The notes under the pieces: generated by a model | Database searches by the model: none | The model's input: only the letters and a program-made list of their open reading frames with translations | Told to the model about the DNA's origin: nothing | Assembly: GCA_963730225.1 (NCBI GenBank) | Contig: CAVSQX010000002.1 | Location: forward strand, 1,240,001 to 1,304,000 | Length of the DNA: 64,000 nucleotides | DNA from: CAVSQX01 sp963730225 | Lineage (GTDB): Bacteria > Planctomycetota > Phycisphaerae > Tepidisphaerales > Tepidisphaeraceae | Reading direction: 5' to 3' | Program-made: the position numbers and the translations under genes | In this document: piece after piece, positions 9,203-20,200 of the stretch | Numbering within the stretch: position 1 is the stretch's first letter | How the letters are laid out: each line of letters begins with the position of its first letter

Positions 9203-10222
9203 TCACGCCTTGGGTGGCTCCTTCGCCTTCAGCCACGGCATCATCTTCCGCAAGCGCCGGCCGGTGACTTCGACCGGATGATTGTTGTCCGCTTCGTACA
9301 GCCGCTTGAAATTCTTCAATCCGCCTTCGAACTCCGCCCGCCATTCCTTGGCGAATTGGCCCGACTGAATCTCGCCGAGGATTTTCTTCATCTCCGCCTT
9401 GGTCCGCGCATCGACGATCCGCGGCCCACGGGTGAGATCGCCATATTCCGCCGTGTTGCTGATGCTGTAGCGCATGTAATCCAGGCCGCCCTGATAAATC
9501 AGATCGACGATCAGCTTCACTTCATGGACGCATTCGAAGTACGCCATCTCCGGCGGATATCCGGCTTCGGTGAGCGTTTCGAAGCCCGCTTTGATCAGCG
9601 CTGAAAGTCCGCCGCACAGGACCGCCTGCTCGCCGAACAGATCGGTTTCGCATTCGTCTTTGAAGGTGGTTTCGATCACCCCGCAGCGAGCCCCGCCGAT
9701 GCCGCGCGCCCACGCCAGGCCGATGTCGCGCGCTTTTCCCGTCGCGTTCTGATGCACCGCCAGCAGACACGGCACGCCGCCGCCTTTTTCAAATTCGCTT
9801 CGCACCAGATGCCCGGGCCCCTTGGGCGCGACCAGCAGCACGTCGTTTTCCTTTGGTGGCACGATCGTCTTGAAATGAATGTTGAACCCGTGCGTCGCCC
9901 CGATGGCGACAGCGGGCTTCAAATTCGGGGAGATGCTTTTCTTCCAGACATCCGGCTGAACCTCGTCGGGCAGAGTCAGGATAATCAGATCCGCGGCTTT
10001 TGTCGCATCTTCGACCGACAGAAGCGAAAACCCATTCTCGACCGCGAGTCGGCCGTTGGGGCTGTCTTTGCGGTTGGCGACGATCACTTTGACGCCGCTG
10101 TCGCGCAGGTTCAGCCCATGGGCGTGCCCCTGCGAGCCGAATCCCAGAATCGCCACGGTCTTTCCCCGCAGCGCGTCCAGCGGGGCGTCTTTTTCATAAA
10201 CCATTTTCAGCGGCTCAGGCAT
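9203..10222 (-). CDS. ilvC: Ketol-acid reductoisomerase
   Basis: A 339-residue class I (short form) acetohydroxyacid isomeroreductase. It converts 2-acetolactate or 2-aceto-2-hydroxybutyrate to the dihydroxy acids for valine, leucine and isoleucine synthesis, using NADPH and Mg2+ in the cytoplasm. The Rossmann loop GFGSQGHA is at residues 27-34. The Mg2+/substrate segments KGPGHLVR, DECETDLFGEQAVLCGG and ECVHEVKLIVDLI are intact. The length is normal and the frame unbroken. It stands alone, with no other ilv or leu gene nearby, between the tRNA and a small antitoxin-like gene. Confidence 0.97.
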   Translation of the reverse strand: MPEPLKMVYEKDAPLDALRGKTVAILGFGSQGHAHGLNLRDSGVKVIVANRKDSPNGRLAVENGFSLLSVEDATKAADLIILTLPDEVQPDVWKKSISPNLKPAVAIGATHGFNIHFKTIVPPKENDVLLVAPKGPGHLVRSEFEKGGGVPCLLAVHQNATGKARDIGLAWARGIGGARCGVIETTFKDECETDLFGEQAVLCGGLSALIKAGFETLTEAGYPPEMAYFECVHEVKLIVDLIYQGGLDYMRYSISNTAEYGDLTRGPRIVDARTKAEMKKILGEIQSGQFAKEWRAEFEGGLKNFKRLYEADNNHPVEVTGRRLRKMMPWLKAKEPPKA

Positions 10223-10422
10223 TGGATAAACCTCCGATTTTCCTGCGAAATTGCGAGTCGCGGATGCTAGCCAAGCGGCGCGGGGCTGTCAAAACCGGCC
10301 GGCGAATAATAGATGCGGCAGCTACATTGTTTTCCAAATTCGGTAATTCTTGCGAGTTTGTCGCTTGATGCGGTTTGGAAGTTTGCCAAAGCACGACAGG
10401 AAATCGGCGGTGAGCTGCGAGT

Positions 10423-10641
10423 TCACAATTCGTCAAAGCCCTTGCGAAGGATCTTGCGTTGCCGTTTGGCTTTGCGCGCGTTGCCCGCCATTTCCTCAAG
10501 CAGTTTCTGCGAGTCGGCCAGCGTCTGGTCCCACTTTAATTCACCCTCGATATCTTCCAGCATCTGCTCCGCCAGTTGCTCCTGGGCCGCGCGCGGCAGG
10601 CGTGACGCCTTGGCGAATGCTTTTTCCAGCGATACGGTCAT
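10423..10641 (-). CDS. Small antitoxin-like protein (72 aa)
   Basis: The ATG at 10641 is preferred over an upstream in-frame start because GGAG lies 8 bases before it and the N-terminus MTVSLEKAFAKASRLP matches a widespread family of short helical proteins (LEKAF.EAS.LP...Q..LA..ML.ELE.E..W...LA.SQ..LE.MA..A). These often appear as the antitoxin half of type II toxin-antitoxin pairs. No RelE/ParE-type toxin is found next to it, so it is either solitary or not an antitoxin. The C-terminus is highly basic. Confidence 0.65.
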   Translation of the reverse strand: MTVSLEKAFAKASRLPRAAQEQLAEQMLEDIEGELKWDQTLADSQKLLEEMAGNARKAKRQRKILRKGFDEL

Positions 10642-10761
10642 GTCTGAATCTCCAGCTCGGCCGAACACACCCTCGCCTGATGCTAAGCAACGGCGTCGCG
10701 CCAATCAATATTTGACATGGGTTGATCGTACCGCGCGATTCGAGTGCAATGCCGCCGAATC

Positions 10762-12535
10762 ATGCAGACCCCGCCGAAACCGCATTTTGCCGATTACCTG
10801 CTGGTCGCCATCTTCAGCTTCGCACTTTTTGGATACTGCGGTTTCAGCGGCCGGCCGTTGACGATGCACGAAGCGCGTCTTCCCGAAACCGCCCGGGAGA
10901 TGAAATCAACCGGCAACTGGCTGTTGCCGCAAAGTGGAAATCGTCCGTGGCTCGAGCGTCCGCCGTTGCCGCATTGGATCGTGATCGGGGCGATGACGCT
11001 GGCCGGCCGCGGCGATCGGGTATGGATCGTCCGCCTTCCATCGGCGGCGATGGGATTGATCGCCGTGCTGCTGACGATGTGGATCGCCGGGCGATGCTTC
11101 GGTCGCGCCGTCGGCATCCTCAGCGGGTTGGCGCTGGCGAGCGGTTTCGAGTTCTATCGCTACGCCGGGGCGGCGGAAGATGATATTTATCTGGCTGCGC
11201 TGGTCGCGATGTGCATGGCCGTGTTCGTTCACGGTGAATTTCTTTCGGCCGCGGCGAATGATCTTCGGGCGAATTTCGTGCGCGGCCGGCCGTGGCAGAT
11301 TTTGATTTTCTTCATTCTGCTCGGACTGACGAATCTGGCCAAGGGGCCGCTGATGGGGATTCTGGTGGTCGGCCCGGCGGTGGGGATTTATCTGCTGACC
11401 GCCGTGGTTGCCGAGCGGAACTGGCGGCGAATCGGGCGATTCATCTGGCTCTGGGGCTGGTTGCTGCTGGTGGGTTTGACCGTCGCGTGGCCGCTTTGGG
11501 CGTATCACAAATATCCGGATGTTTTGCAGAATTGGAAATACGATTACGTCGGCCGCCTCAACGGAACCTACAGCGATATCAATGAGAAATGGTATTACTA
11601 CGCCGGTGCGCTGGGGGTCGGAATGCTGCCGTGGACGCCGGCGTGCATCATCGGATTGCTGGCGACCGCCGGAAACGTGTGGCGCGGATCGTCGCGGCCG
11701 ATGCGATTGATCTGGTGCTGGGCGATCGCGCCGCTGATCGTGCTGTCGATTCCCAAGGGGAAACATCATCATTATCTGGTGCCGTTGCTGGCGCCGTGGG
11801 CGATTTTGGCGGCCGTTGGGTTGGTGGAAATTGGAAAGGCGATCGCGGCCAAGCGCATGCCGGCGTCGATGCGCGATCCGTGGATCGCGCTGGCCGTGCT
11901 CGGCATTCCCGGCGCGGCCGCCATCGCATGGTTCCACCAGCAGCATTCCCGGTCCTTCGCTGGTCTGCCTGGGATTGATTCTTCTCTGGATCGCCACCAT
12001 AGGATTTTTCTTCCTCGGACTTGGCCGCGGAAGCGGAAAAATCGCACTGGCAACGTTGCTCACGGCGATTTTTCTCATCTACTGCTGGGCCGAGACTTTC
12101 GTCGCCGCCCAGACCGATCAAACCATCGACGACACCGCGTTTTTACATCGCGTCGCCGCGGAAGTGCCGATCGGCGACCGGCTGTTCATCAACGCCGATC
12201 TGGGCAATCTCGATTTTTTCCGCGTCCAGTTCTACAGCCGCCCGCGGGCCGGGTTGGTGCACAACTTGAGCTTTCTGCGCGATGACCGGATTCACGATGC
12301 CCAGGTGTTCGTCATCACCCGCGCGAAGGATGAAAGCAAGTTGCGCGAATTGGGCGAGCCGACGGTTGTGGATCAAAGTCCGCGCTCGCATGAGATGACC
12401 GATACGCCGGGGCGGCTCACCTTGTTCAAGCTTACGTTCAATCCAGGCTTGGTTCGGTATCTGCTGCCGCCGTCGATCAGCAACTTGCAGGCAATGCAGC
12501 GAGAGCCGGGTCCATTCTGCGGGCCACCGCTGTGA
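10762..12535 (+). CDS. ArnT/PMT-type membrane glycosyltransferase (frame broken near 11945)
   Basis: Two frames (to about 11945 and from about 11942 to 12535) together encode about 590 aa. The N-terminal loop TMHEARLPETAREM, with its acidic residue after the first helix, is the hallmark of GT-C enzymes such as ArnT and PMT, which move a sugar from a polyprenyl phosphate to lipid A or protein outside the inner membrane. About ten hydrophobic helices follow (for example VLLTMWIAG, ILIFFILLGLTNLAKGPLMG). The second frame adds LLWIATIGFFFLGLG and a soluble tail with DRLFINADLG. A single extra base accounts for the break. ATG 10762 is preferred to 10744 because it gives the usual short cytoplasmic N-terminus, though neither has a clear ribosome site. 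It converges with rpiA, 4 bp away. Confidence 0.8.
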
Positions 12536-12539
12536 GATT

Positions 12540-13213
12540 TCACTTGCGGTCGCGGCGCGTTACGGATTTGTCGCCGGCGATCAGAACCGTGCTGGCCATC
12601 CCCAGAAAAAGACCGGTTCCAACGATCCCCGCGCCGGTGAAGGCGCACTTCCAACTCGACGGGGTCGTCGATCTGCTTGAACTTCAGATCGTAGATGAGA
12701 TTCCCGTTGTCGGTGTTCAGGATCATTCCGCCGACGCATCGCAACGTCGGCTCGGCTCCGAGCGATCGAAAAAAAGCCTCGTGCGTTTCGTGGGCGAACG
12801 GCAACACCTCCACCGGCAGCGGAGCGTGCGTGCCCAGCTTGGTCACGGATTTGCTGGAGTCGGCGATGATGACCAGCCGCTTGGAATTCTGCGCGATGAT
12901 TTTTTCCCGCGTCAGCGCTCCGCCGAGCCCTTTGATCAGATCGAGATTCGGATCGATTTCGTCCGCGCCGTCGATGGTCAGGTCCAGCATTTTTCCTTTG
13001 GGCAGCGTTGTCACCGGAATTCCCAACTCGATCGCGCAGCTCGCACTGGCGCGAGGTCGGCACCCCGACGATTTTTTTCAATCGTCCCGCCGTCAGCGCG
13101 GCCGCCAGATTTTTGAGGAAAAAGTCCGCTGTGCTTCCGGTTCCCAGGCCGATGAACATTCCATTGCTGAGAAACGGCATGGCGGCGTCGGCGGCTCGCT
13201 GTTTTGGGTTCAT
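12540..13213 (-). CDS. rpiA: Ribose-5-phosphate isomerase A (two frame breaks)
   Basis: Three consecutive frames reconstruct a normal-length RpiA of about 223 aa. Frame one (from ATG 13213, MNPKQRAADAAMPF) has the phosphate loop GLGTGSTADFF and KIVGVPTS. Near 13050 it shifts into LGIPVTTLP...TIDGADEIDPNLDLIKGLGGALTREKIIA, which carries the catalytic DGADE and the KGxGxALxxEKI loop. Near 12655 it shifts again into TGAGIVGTGLFLGMASTVLIAGDKSV and a stop at 12540-12542. The enzyme interconverts ribose 5-phosphate and ribulose 5-phosphate in the pentose phosphate pathway. Every family motif is present, so sequence error is more likely than gene death. It is divergent from the LOG-family gene. Confidence 0.85.
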
Positions 13214-13357
13214 AAGGGGAAGATAATGGGAAGATAGTTGGAAGGGAAATTGCCGCGGCTGTCGAACCTGCGGTTTGACGCAGGCGGTGTTGGAATCAAT
13301 AATTACGCTTCGCGCATGTGGCGGGGGAGAAGATGCGCATGGATGCGAGTGAGGATG

Positions 13358-14449
13358 ATGGCAAAAGACGGTCCCGATGAGAACCTGGAGCAGAGCCAGG
13401 AAACAACACAAGCTCCGACGCAGATTTCCCAGGCGGATCTAACCGAAGTGCACGCGGCCGCCGATGCCCTGGTCGAGCGGCTCCAAAATGTGGACGACGG
13501 AGATCTGGTGGGGGAGATCGTTGAAAACGCGGTAAAACTGCTGCGCGATCAGACCAACCGCGGCGACATCAAGCTGATTAACAAAAGCCTCAAGGAACTG
13601 CGGTACGCGCTGAAGGTTTTCGCGCCGTATCGAGAGTTTCGCAAGGTGAGCATCTTCGGCAGCGCGAGAACGGCGGAAAATCACGCGGATTACGTTGCGG
13701 CGGTGGAATTCGGCAAGGCGATGGCGGAGTCGGGGTGGATGGTCATCACCGGGGCGGGCGGTGGAATCATGGCCGCCGGGCACGGCGGGGCGGGGGCGCA
13801 GCCGTCGTTTGGGTTGGCGATCCGGTTGCCATTCGAGCAGAAGACCAATCCGTTCATCGAGAACGATCCGAAGCTGATCAACTTCAAATATTTTTTCACC
13901 CGCAAGCTGATGTTCGTGCGCTCGAGCCATGCGATCGCGCTGTTTCCCGGCGGATTCGGAACGATGGATGAAGGGTTCGAGGTGCTCACGCTGGTGCAGA
14001 CCGGCAAGAGCGTGCCGATGCCGATCGTCTTCGTGGATCAGAAGGGGGGAAATTACTGGAGCATGTGGCAGGACTACGTGCACAAGCAACTACTGGCCCG
14101 CGGGCTGATCGGGCAGGCGGATCTGGCGTTGTACAAAGTCACCGACGATGTGCGGCAAGCGGTCGAGGAAGTTCGCCATTTTTATTCAAACTACCACAGC
14201 CTTCGCTACAGCCGGGAAAAACTGGTTCTGCGATTGCAGCGAGCGCCGGATAAAAAACAACTGGAAGAAATCACCGCGAAATTTGCCGACATCAGCCTCG
14301 ACCGCCAATTCCACACCGGTTCGGCGTTGCCCGTGGAACGGGACGAGCCGACGCTTGCCCACCTGCCTCGATTGATCTTTCAGTTCAACAGGCACGATCA
14401 CGGCCGATTACGCATGTTGATCGATTTTCTCAACGATCTGCCCGGCTAA
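13358..14449 (+). CDS. LOG-family protein (TIGR00730-like, lysine-decarboxylase-type fold)
   Basis: 363 residues from ATG 13358 (GTGAGG just upstream; a tandem ATG at 13355 is equally possible). The Rossmann core starts at VSIFGSARTAE, and the signature PGGFGTMDE is at residues 197-205 (PGGxGTxxE). In cytokinin LOG enzymes this motif cleaves nucleoside-5'-monophosphates; the role of long bacterial homologues is less certain. The first ~100 residues (helical, acidic) and the last ~100 (RYSREKLVLRLQ...) flank the core, as in the larger YgdH-type proteins. Long upstream in-frame extensions to 13238 overlap the rpiA promoter area and are rejected. Confidence 0.85.
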   Translation: MAKDGPDENLEQSQETTQAPTQISQADLTEVHAAADALVERLQNVDDGDLVGEIVENAVKLLRDQTNRGDIKLINKSLKELRYALKVFAPYREFRKVSIFGSARTAENHADYVAAVEFGKAMAESGWMVITGAGGGIMAAGHGGAGAQPSFGLAIRLPFEQKTNPFIENDPKLINFKYFFTRKLMFVRSSHAIALFPGGFGTMDEGFEVLTLVQTGKSVPMPIVFVDQKGGNYWSMWQDYVHKQLLARGLIGQADLALYKVTDDVRQAVEEVRHFYSNYHSLRYSREKLVLRLQRAPDKKQLEEITAKFADISLDRQFHTGSALPVERDEPTLAHLPRLIFQFNRHDHGRLRMLIDFLNDLPG

Positions 14450-14570
14450 ATATTTCCGCGTAACTGCCATAATAAGCTAAACTTATATGCAATACGGCGG
14501 GACGCTGCTGGGAGAGAGCTCCTGGCGGCAGTGTCGGTGATTTGGAGAGCGGGCCAGACTTGTATTCGAC

Positions 14571-17156
14571 ATGGCGTGCATGGCAGAATGGTCGAGGGCG
14601 TTGCTGGGCGAGGTGGAGAGAATGGGCACGTCGCTTCGATTTCCCGCTGGAAATCCGGTTGAGCTTCTCGAGCAGCGCCGGCTGCTCAGTGCGGCGTATC
14701 ACGCCGCGTTGATCGCCGAAATCAGGAAGCTGGAGCATCCGAAGATGAGCGATCCGATTGTTTTGGATCTCTCGACGCCGCAGCGATCGGCGGCACAATC
14801 CAACGGCCCGGCGACGACGCCGTTTGGGGGCGACAACTCACCACCGGGCGGTCTGTCTCCGCTCCAGATGCAGGGGGCGTATGGCGTCGGATCGATTAAT
14901 TTCGACGGCATTGTCGGCGACGGAACCGGCCAGACCATCGCCATCATCGACGCCTACGACGATCCGGGACTCGTCAATAGCACTTCCACATCCTTCGCGA
15001 CGAGCGATCTGGCCGAATTCGATGCGTATTTCGGTCTGGCGAACCCGCCGAGTTTCACCAAGTATGGCGTGAATTACAGCACGATGACCGTCAGCGCCAC
15101 GCTGCCCGGAACCGATCCGATGGGGCCGTATCAGATGACCGGAAGTTTCGGCTGGGAGTTGGAGGAGTCGCTGGACGTGGAATGGGCGCACGTGATGGCT
15201 CCCAATGCCAACATCGTGTTGATTGAGGCCGACAACTCGACGGATTTATACGACGCCATTTACGCCGCCGACAACCTGAGCGGCGTAGGCGTCGTCTCGA
15301 TGAGCTTCGATGGCGATGAGTCGCAGTTGGCCAACAATTCCGAGCATCTTTCCGGAGCGGCCGAGGAAGCGGCGATCGACTCCACCTATTTCAGCAACGC
15401 GGCGATCACCTACGTTGCCGCGTCGGGCGACAGCGGCGCGTACGGCCGAGGTTCGGAAGATACGACAATCGAACCGCAATTCCCCGCGACATCGCCGGAT
15501 GTTCTGGCGGTCGGCGGGACGACGCTGGCTGTCACGGGCAACAACACCTGGTCGAGCGAAACCGTCTGGGGCAACGGCAGCGGCAGCGGAACCACGTACG
15601 GTTATCCCGGCGGCGGTGGCGGGGGCGGGGGAATCAGCCTCTATGAAACCAAGCCCGTTTACCAGGCGACCGTAACTTTGGCCACGGATCGCATGTATCC
15701 GGACCTGTCTCTGGAAGCCAACAATTCGCCCGGCGTGCCCGTATTTGATTCGTTCGATGACGGAAGCGGCACGCCGTGGGTTCCCGGCAGCGTAGGAGGC
15801 ACCAGCCTGTCAGCTCCGATGATGGCCGGCCTGGTTGCCATCGCCGACCAGGGCCGTGCGTTGGTCGGCCATCTGGCACTGAACAGCAATTCCGGCAACT
15901 ACCTGGACATTCACAATCTGATCTACAATCTGGCGGGAAATCCCACCGCCTACGCCGACGATTTCCACGATATCACCAGCGGCAGCAACGGCTACAACGC
16001 CGCGGCCGGATTCGACCTGGCCAGCGGACTGGGATCCCCGATTGCCAATAACCTGGTTTTCGATTTGGCGGCGATCTCCACAACACCAGCCGTCAACCAG
16101 CCCGCGATCAGCAACCTGTATTACAAAGAAGATGCGGACGGAACCCAAATCGATGTGTGGGTGAATTCGACATCACCAGGTGACGGCGCGCCGACGGCAA
16201 AATTCACGATAAGCGATGCTTCGGCTTTCCTGTACGCTGCCGCGGTGGGAAACAACACGCTGACGCTCGATTTCTCCGCCGGGGACTTTACTTCCGCTTT
16301 CAGCTCGATGACGTACGTCGGCTCGGCATCGGGAAGCAACGCGATCGATTACGTCGGCACCACGGGAAACGACGCTCTGACCGCGACGGTCGCGGAGATT
16401 TCACCGGGCGGTGGATGGGGATCGACGCCGATTGCAATCGCGAACGTGCAGAACATTCAATTGCTCGGCGGATCGGGCGGAAGCGATTCGCTGACGGTCT
16501 TGAGCAGTCCCGCCGAGGGTTTCAACGTGAACGCCGACACGGCCACTGGCACGCCGAATGTGAGCGTGAACGTCGCCGGAACGGGAACGCTCGTCAATTT
16601 CAATACCAGTCAGCATTTGGCCGCCCTGAGCATCCTTTCCGGCGACAGTGCCGAACTGACCCCCGGCGCAAACCCGGCCAGCAAGACATTGGTGGTTGGT
16701 TCGCTATCGATCGGCGGAACCGGCCGGTTGGATCTGAGCGATAATTTCATGATCGTCCACAACGGTAGCCTCGGCGGCATCTCGGCTTTGCTGGCCAGCG
16801 GCTACAGCGGCGGCGCGTGGAATGGAATCGGAATTTTTTCCAGCACCGCCCAGAACGATTCGACTCGGCGAACAGCTCTGGGCGTGTTGCTCAACAATTC
16901 AGCGGGCCTGCCCATTTATACGACGTTCGACGGCCAGCCGGCATCGCTGAATGATGTGATTCTGAAGTACACGTATTACGGCGATGCGAATCTCGACGGC
17001 GTCGTTGACAGCAGTGATTTGACTCGGCTGGATAACGGCTTTAACGGCGATCTAACGGGCTGGCAGAATGGGGAATTCGACTATTCCGGCTCGCTGAATG
17101 GCAGCGATTACACGATACTCGATAATTCGTTTAACAATCCCGGCCCGCCGCTGTAG
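14571..17156 (+). CDS. Secreted S53 (sedolisin) peptidase with LEPR-XLL-like motif and dockerin-like tail, copy 1
   Basis: An 861-residue extracellular serine-carboxyl peptidase. The N-terminal sorting motif LLEQRRLLS is at residues 32-40. The catalytic set is intact: Glu198 and Asp202 in EESLDVEWAH, oxyanion Asp287 in ASGDSGAYG, and nucleophile Ser412 in GGTSLSAP. Beyond about residue 520 come beta-rich domains and a C-terminal pair of EF-hand-like loops (DANLDGVVDSSDL, EFDYSGSLNGSDY). Unlike copies 2 and 3 it has no CARDB or SdrD-B-like modules and no obvious long pro-domain. The first ATG is used; another is at 14580. The protein is probably exported and attached outside the outer membrane. 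The three neighbouring sedolisins are paralogues, and this one is the most divergent. Confidence 0.88.
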   Translation: MACMAEWSRALLGEVERMGTSLRFPAGNPVELLEQRRLLSAAYHAALIAEIRKLEHPKMSDPIVLDLSTPQRSAAQSNGPATTPFGGDNSPPGGLSPLQMQGAYGVGSINFDGIVGDGTGQTIAIIDAYDDPGLVNSTSTSFATSDLAEFDAYFGLANPPSFTKYGVNYSTMTVSATLPGTDPMGPYQMTGSFGWELEESLDVEWAHVMAPNANIVLIEADNSTDLYDAIYAADNLSGVGVVSMSFDGDESQLANNSEHLSGAAEEAAIDSTYFSNAAITYVAASGDSGAYGRGSEDTTIEPQFPATSPDVLAVGGTTLAVTGNNTWSSETVWGNGSGSGTTYGYPGGGGGGGGISLYETKPVYQATVTLATDRMYPDLSLEANNSPGVPVFDSFDDGSGTPWVPGSVGGTSLSAPMMAGLVAIADQGRALVGHLALNSNSGNYLDIHNLIYNLAGNPTAYADDFHDITSGSNGYNAAAGFDLASGLGSPIANNLVFDLAAISTTPAVNQPAISNLYYKEDADGTQIDVWVNSTSPGDGAPTAKFTISDASAFLYAAAVGNNTLTLDFSAGDFTSAFSSMTYVGSASGSNAIDYVGTTGNDALTATVAEISPGGGWGSTPIAIANVQNIQLLGGSGGSDSLTVLSSPAEGFNVNADTATGTPNVSVNVAGTGTLVNFNTSQHLAALSILSGDSAELTPGANPASKTLVVGSLSIGGTGRLDLSDNFMIVHNGSLGGISALLASGYSGGAWNGIGIFSSTAQNDSTRRTALGVLLNNSAGLPIYTTFDGQPASLNDVILKYTYYGDANLDGVVDSSDLTRLDNGFNGDLTGWQNGEFDYSGSLNGSDYTILDNSFNNPGPPL

Positions 17157-17270
17157 AATTGGCCAAGATACCTGCTTTAGGGATGAGAATGAGGACGCGG
17201 GTTCCCAAGAACTCGAGTTGTTGACCTGAGTATTCGACCCGACGCCGTACGGCCAATTGCGGAACAAGGA

Positions 17271-20200
17271 ATGCGGAAAATGCCCGGCACAACAACCGGA
17301 TTCTGCATGGAATTGGTGGAACCGCGCCTGTTTCTCAGCGTCGCGCCGCTTCCCGGTTCGCACAGACTCCCGCACGTTCCGAACCCGACCGCGGCACAGA
17401 TCAAGGCGGCATTGAAAGAGAAGGTGGTCGAGCCGGTGGCGCGTCCCATGCGCGACGGCGTCACAGTCGATGCGGGCAGTCCAACCGCTTTGGCAACCGG
17501 CGAGTATTCGGCAAGCCAGCTTCTGCAAACTTACGGCATCGACCAGGTGCAGGATGACGGCGGCAACGGCGCCGGACAAACCATTGCGATCATCGATGCG
17601 TACAACGATCCGGACGCTGCGGCGGACATCGCCACATTTGACGCGGCTATGGGTCTGCCGGCACCGCCGCACTTGTGGATCGTCGGACAGAACGGCGGAG
17701 CGCCGCCAACGATCAACGGCAATACCGAAGGCACGACGCTGGAGACATCCCTGGATATCGAATGGGCCCACGCCGTTGCGCCGCAGGCGAATATTCTTCT
17801 GGTTGAGGCGAACTCGCTGAGCTACGCCGATCTCATTCAAGGCGCCGTCGGCTGGGCCGAAACACAAACCACCTATCCCAACGTCTCCACGGTTTCCATG
17901 AGTTTTGGCGGGCCCGACGCCGCGTCGCTGGAAACATCGCTCAACGGCTATTTCCTCACGCCCGCCGGCCACACCGGCATCACGTTCATCGCCTCTTCCG
18001 GCGACAGCGGCGCCTACGGGCCCGGCGGTTCAACCGTGGAGGTGAATTATCCGGCGGCGTCGCCGAACGTTCTGTCGGTCGGTGGAACTACGCTTTACTC
18101 GGACGCGGCAAGCAATGTGTACAGCGAGGTCGGTTGGGGCTACTCCGACGATTCGGGTTTTCTTGGAAGCGGTGGGGGCGTCAGCACGACCGAATCGGAA
18201 CCGACTTATCAGGACGGCGTCGTCAGCAGCTCCGGGCGAGCCGTGCCGGACGTGTCGTTCGACGCCGATCCGGGCACCGGCGTCGCCGTCTGCGATTCCG
18301 ACGACTACGGAAGCGCCGACCCCTGGATAGGCGTCGGCGGAACCAGCCTTTCGGCGCCGTGCTGGGCCGGTTTGATTTCGATCGTCGATCAGCAACGGGT
18401 CAACAACGGGCTGAGCACCCTCGACGGCGCCACGCAAACTCTGCCGAAAATTTACAATTTGTCCGCCGGTGATTTCCGCGACATCACATCCGGCAACAAC
18501 GGCGCATACAACGCCGGGCCGGGTTATGACTTTGTGACCGGCCGGGGGTCGCCGATTGTGGATAAGCTGGTCAATGATCTCTCCGGCCAGGCGACTGGCG
18601 CCGACCTGACTTTCTCCACTCCCAGCGGTTGGTCGTCGCCGCTGGTGGTGACGCCGACCAGCGGGAGCCGCAGCGATGGATCGTTTGTTGCCGGCACCAC
18701 GCTGCTGGTGGATTGGAACGGCGTGAACGCCGGCACCACGGCGACGACCAATACCTTTCAAAGCAAGTTGATCGTCGATGGCTCAACCAAGGAGACGTTG
18801 ACAACGCCCTCGCCGCTGGCAGCCAGCGCCACGTTCGGCCTGAGCGACTTTTCGATCGGTCCGTTGACGGCCGGGTCGCACACCATCACCGTTCAGGTCG
18901 ATTCCAACGCCGGGCAGAGCGAACTCAATACCGCCAACGACATCTACACGCGGGTCATAACGGTTGTGCCGAGCACCGATGCCGACATTCAACCGTACAC
19001 GCCGCTGGGATGGAGCGCGCCCATCGTCGCTACCAGCAGTTTCACCGGAACCACCGACACCACGCTCTATTCCACCGACAACATTTATCTGGACATCGCC
19101 CTGGCCAACTTCGGATCCACCGCGTCGGCCGCGTTTTTCGTCTCTCTGACGCTGGATGGCGAAACGCTTGCGCCATTCAGCGTGCAATCACTTCCCGGCG
19201 AAACTTACGTCAGCGCTTCGGGAATTGAGCTGCCTTCCCTGCCGGTGGGCACTTACACGATCGGCCTGCTTTGCAACAACAACCAGGCCACCGCCGAGAC
19301 GAATTATCTGAACGACGACTACAACAAGACGATCACGGTGATTCAAGGCACCGACAGCATCAGCGGAACCGTTTTCCAGGATGACAACTCCGATGGAACG
19401 ATGGACGGCTCGGACGTGGGCCTTGCCGGGCAGACGGTGTATCTGGACGTCAACAACGACGGCACCCTCGATGCAGGCGATATCTCCGCCACCACTACTG
19501 CCGGGGGAGCCTTCACTATTTCCAATGTCGTCACGGGAACGTACTTCTTGAGCGAAGTCGTTCCCAGTGGATACGTGCAAACCAGTCCGTCCACCGATTC
19601 CTACTACGTCAGCATCAGCACCGGGCAATCGGTCACCGGCAACAATTTCGGCAATTTCCCCATCAGCTACGCCGGCACCAGCGGAAACGACAATTACACG
19701 GTGCAGCTGGATTCAACCGGCACAAACCTGCAAATCCTCGTCGGTGGCACACCTACCTATTCGGCGCCGGCGTCGATCGTTCCGTCTTTGAGTTTTTCTC
19801 TCGGAGCCGGCGACGATACGCTGACCATTAGCGGGGCCAACGGAAATCCCATTCCCTCAGGCGGAATCACTTACAACGGCGGCGCCCACGTGAATGGCAA
19901 CACGCTGGAAGTCCTGGGATCCTCCGGCTCCGATTCCTTGACCGCCAACGCCGGCCAAGTGCTCTTTGGGTCTAATCCGATCAATTACTCAAACGTTCAA
20001 AATCTGATCATCGATCCCGGGGCCGGATCGGACACGCTGGCCGTGAACGCTGGAATCGTAACGCTTCCTGCACAGACCACCGGCGGCGGGATTTTGGAGA
20101 GGAATTTCGCCAGCCTCAGCGTCGCCGCCGGGGCGACCCTGGTGGTTGGCACCAACACCGGCTCTCACGCGGACCGCACGCTGGTCGTTGCCAGCAGCCT

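Noticed and set aside
10423..10641. Complete toxin-antitoxin module
   Set aside because: Only the antitoxin-like gene is present. Neither neighbour nor the 200-bp flanks encode a RelE/ParE- or PIN-like toxin.
10906..12078. Minus-strand 390-codon open frame
   Set aside because: Antisense of the ArnT/PMT-type gene. Its composition is dominated by Arg, Pro and Gln.
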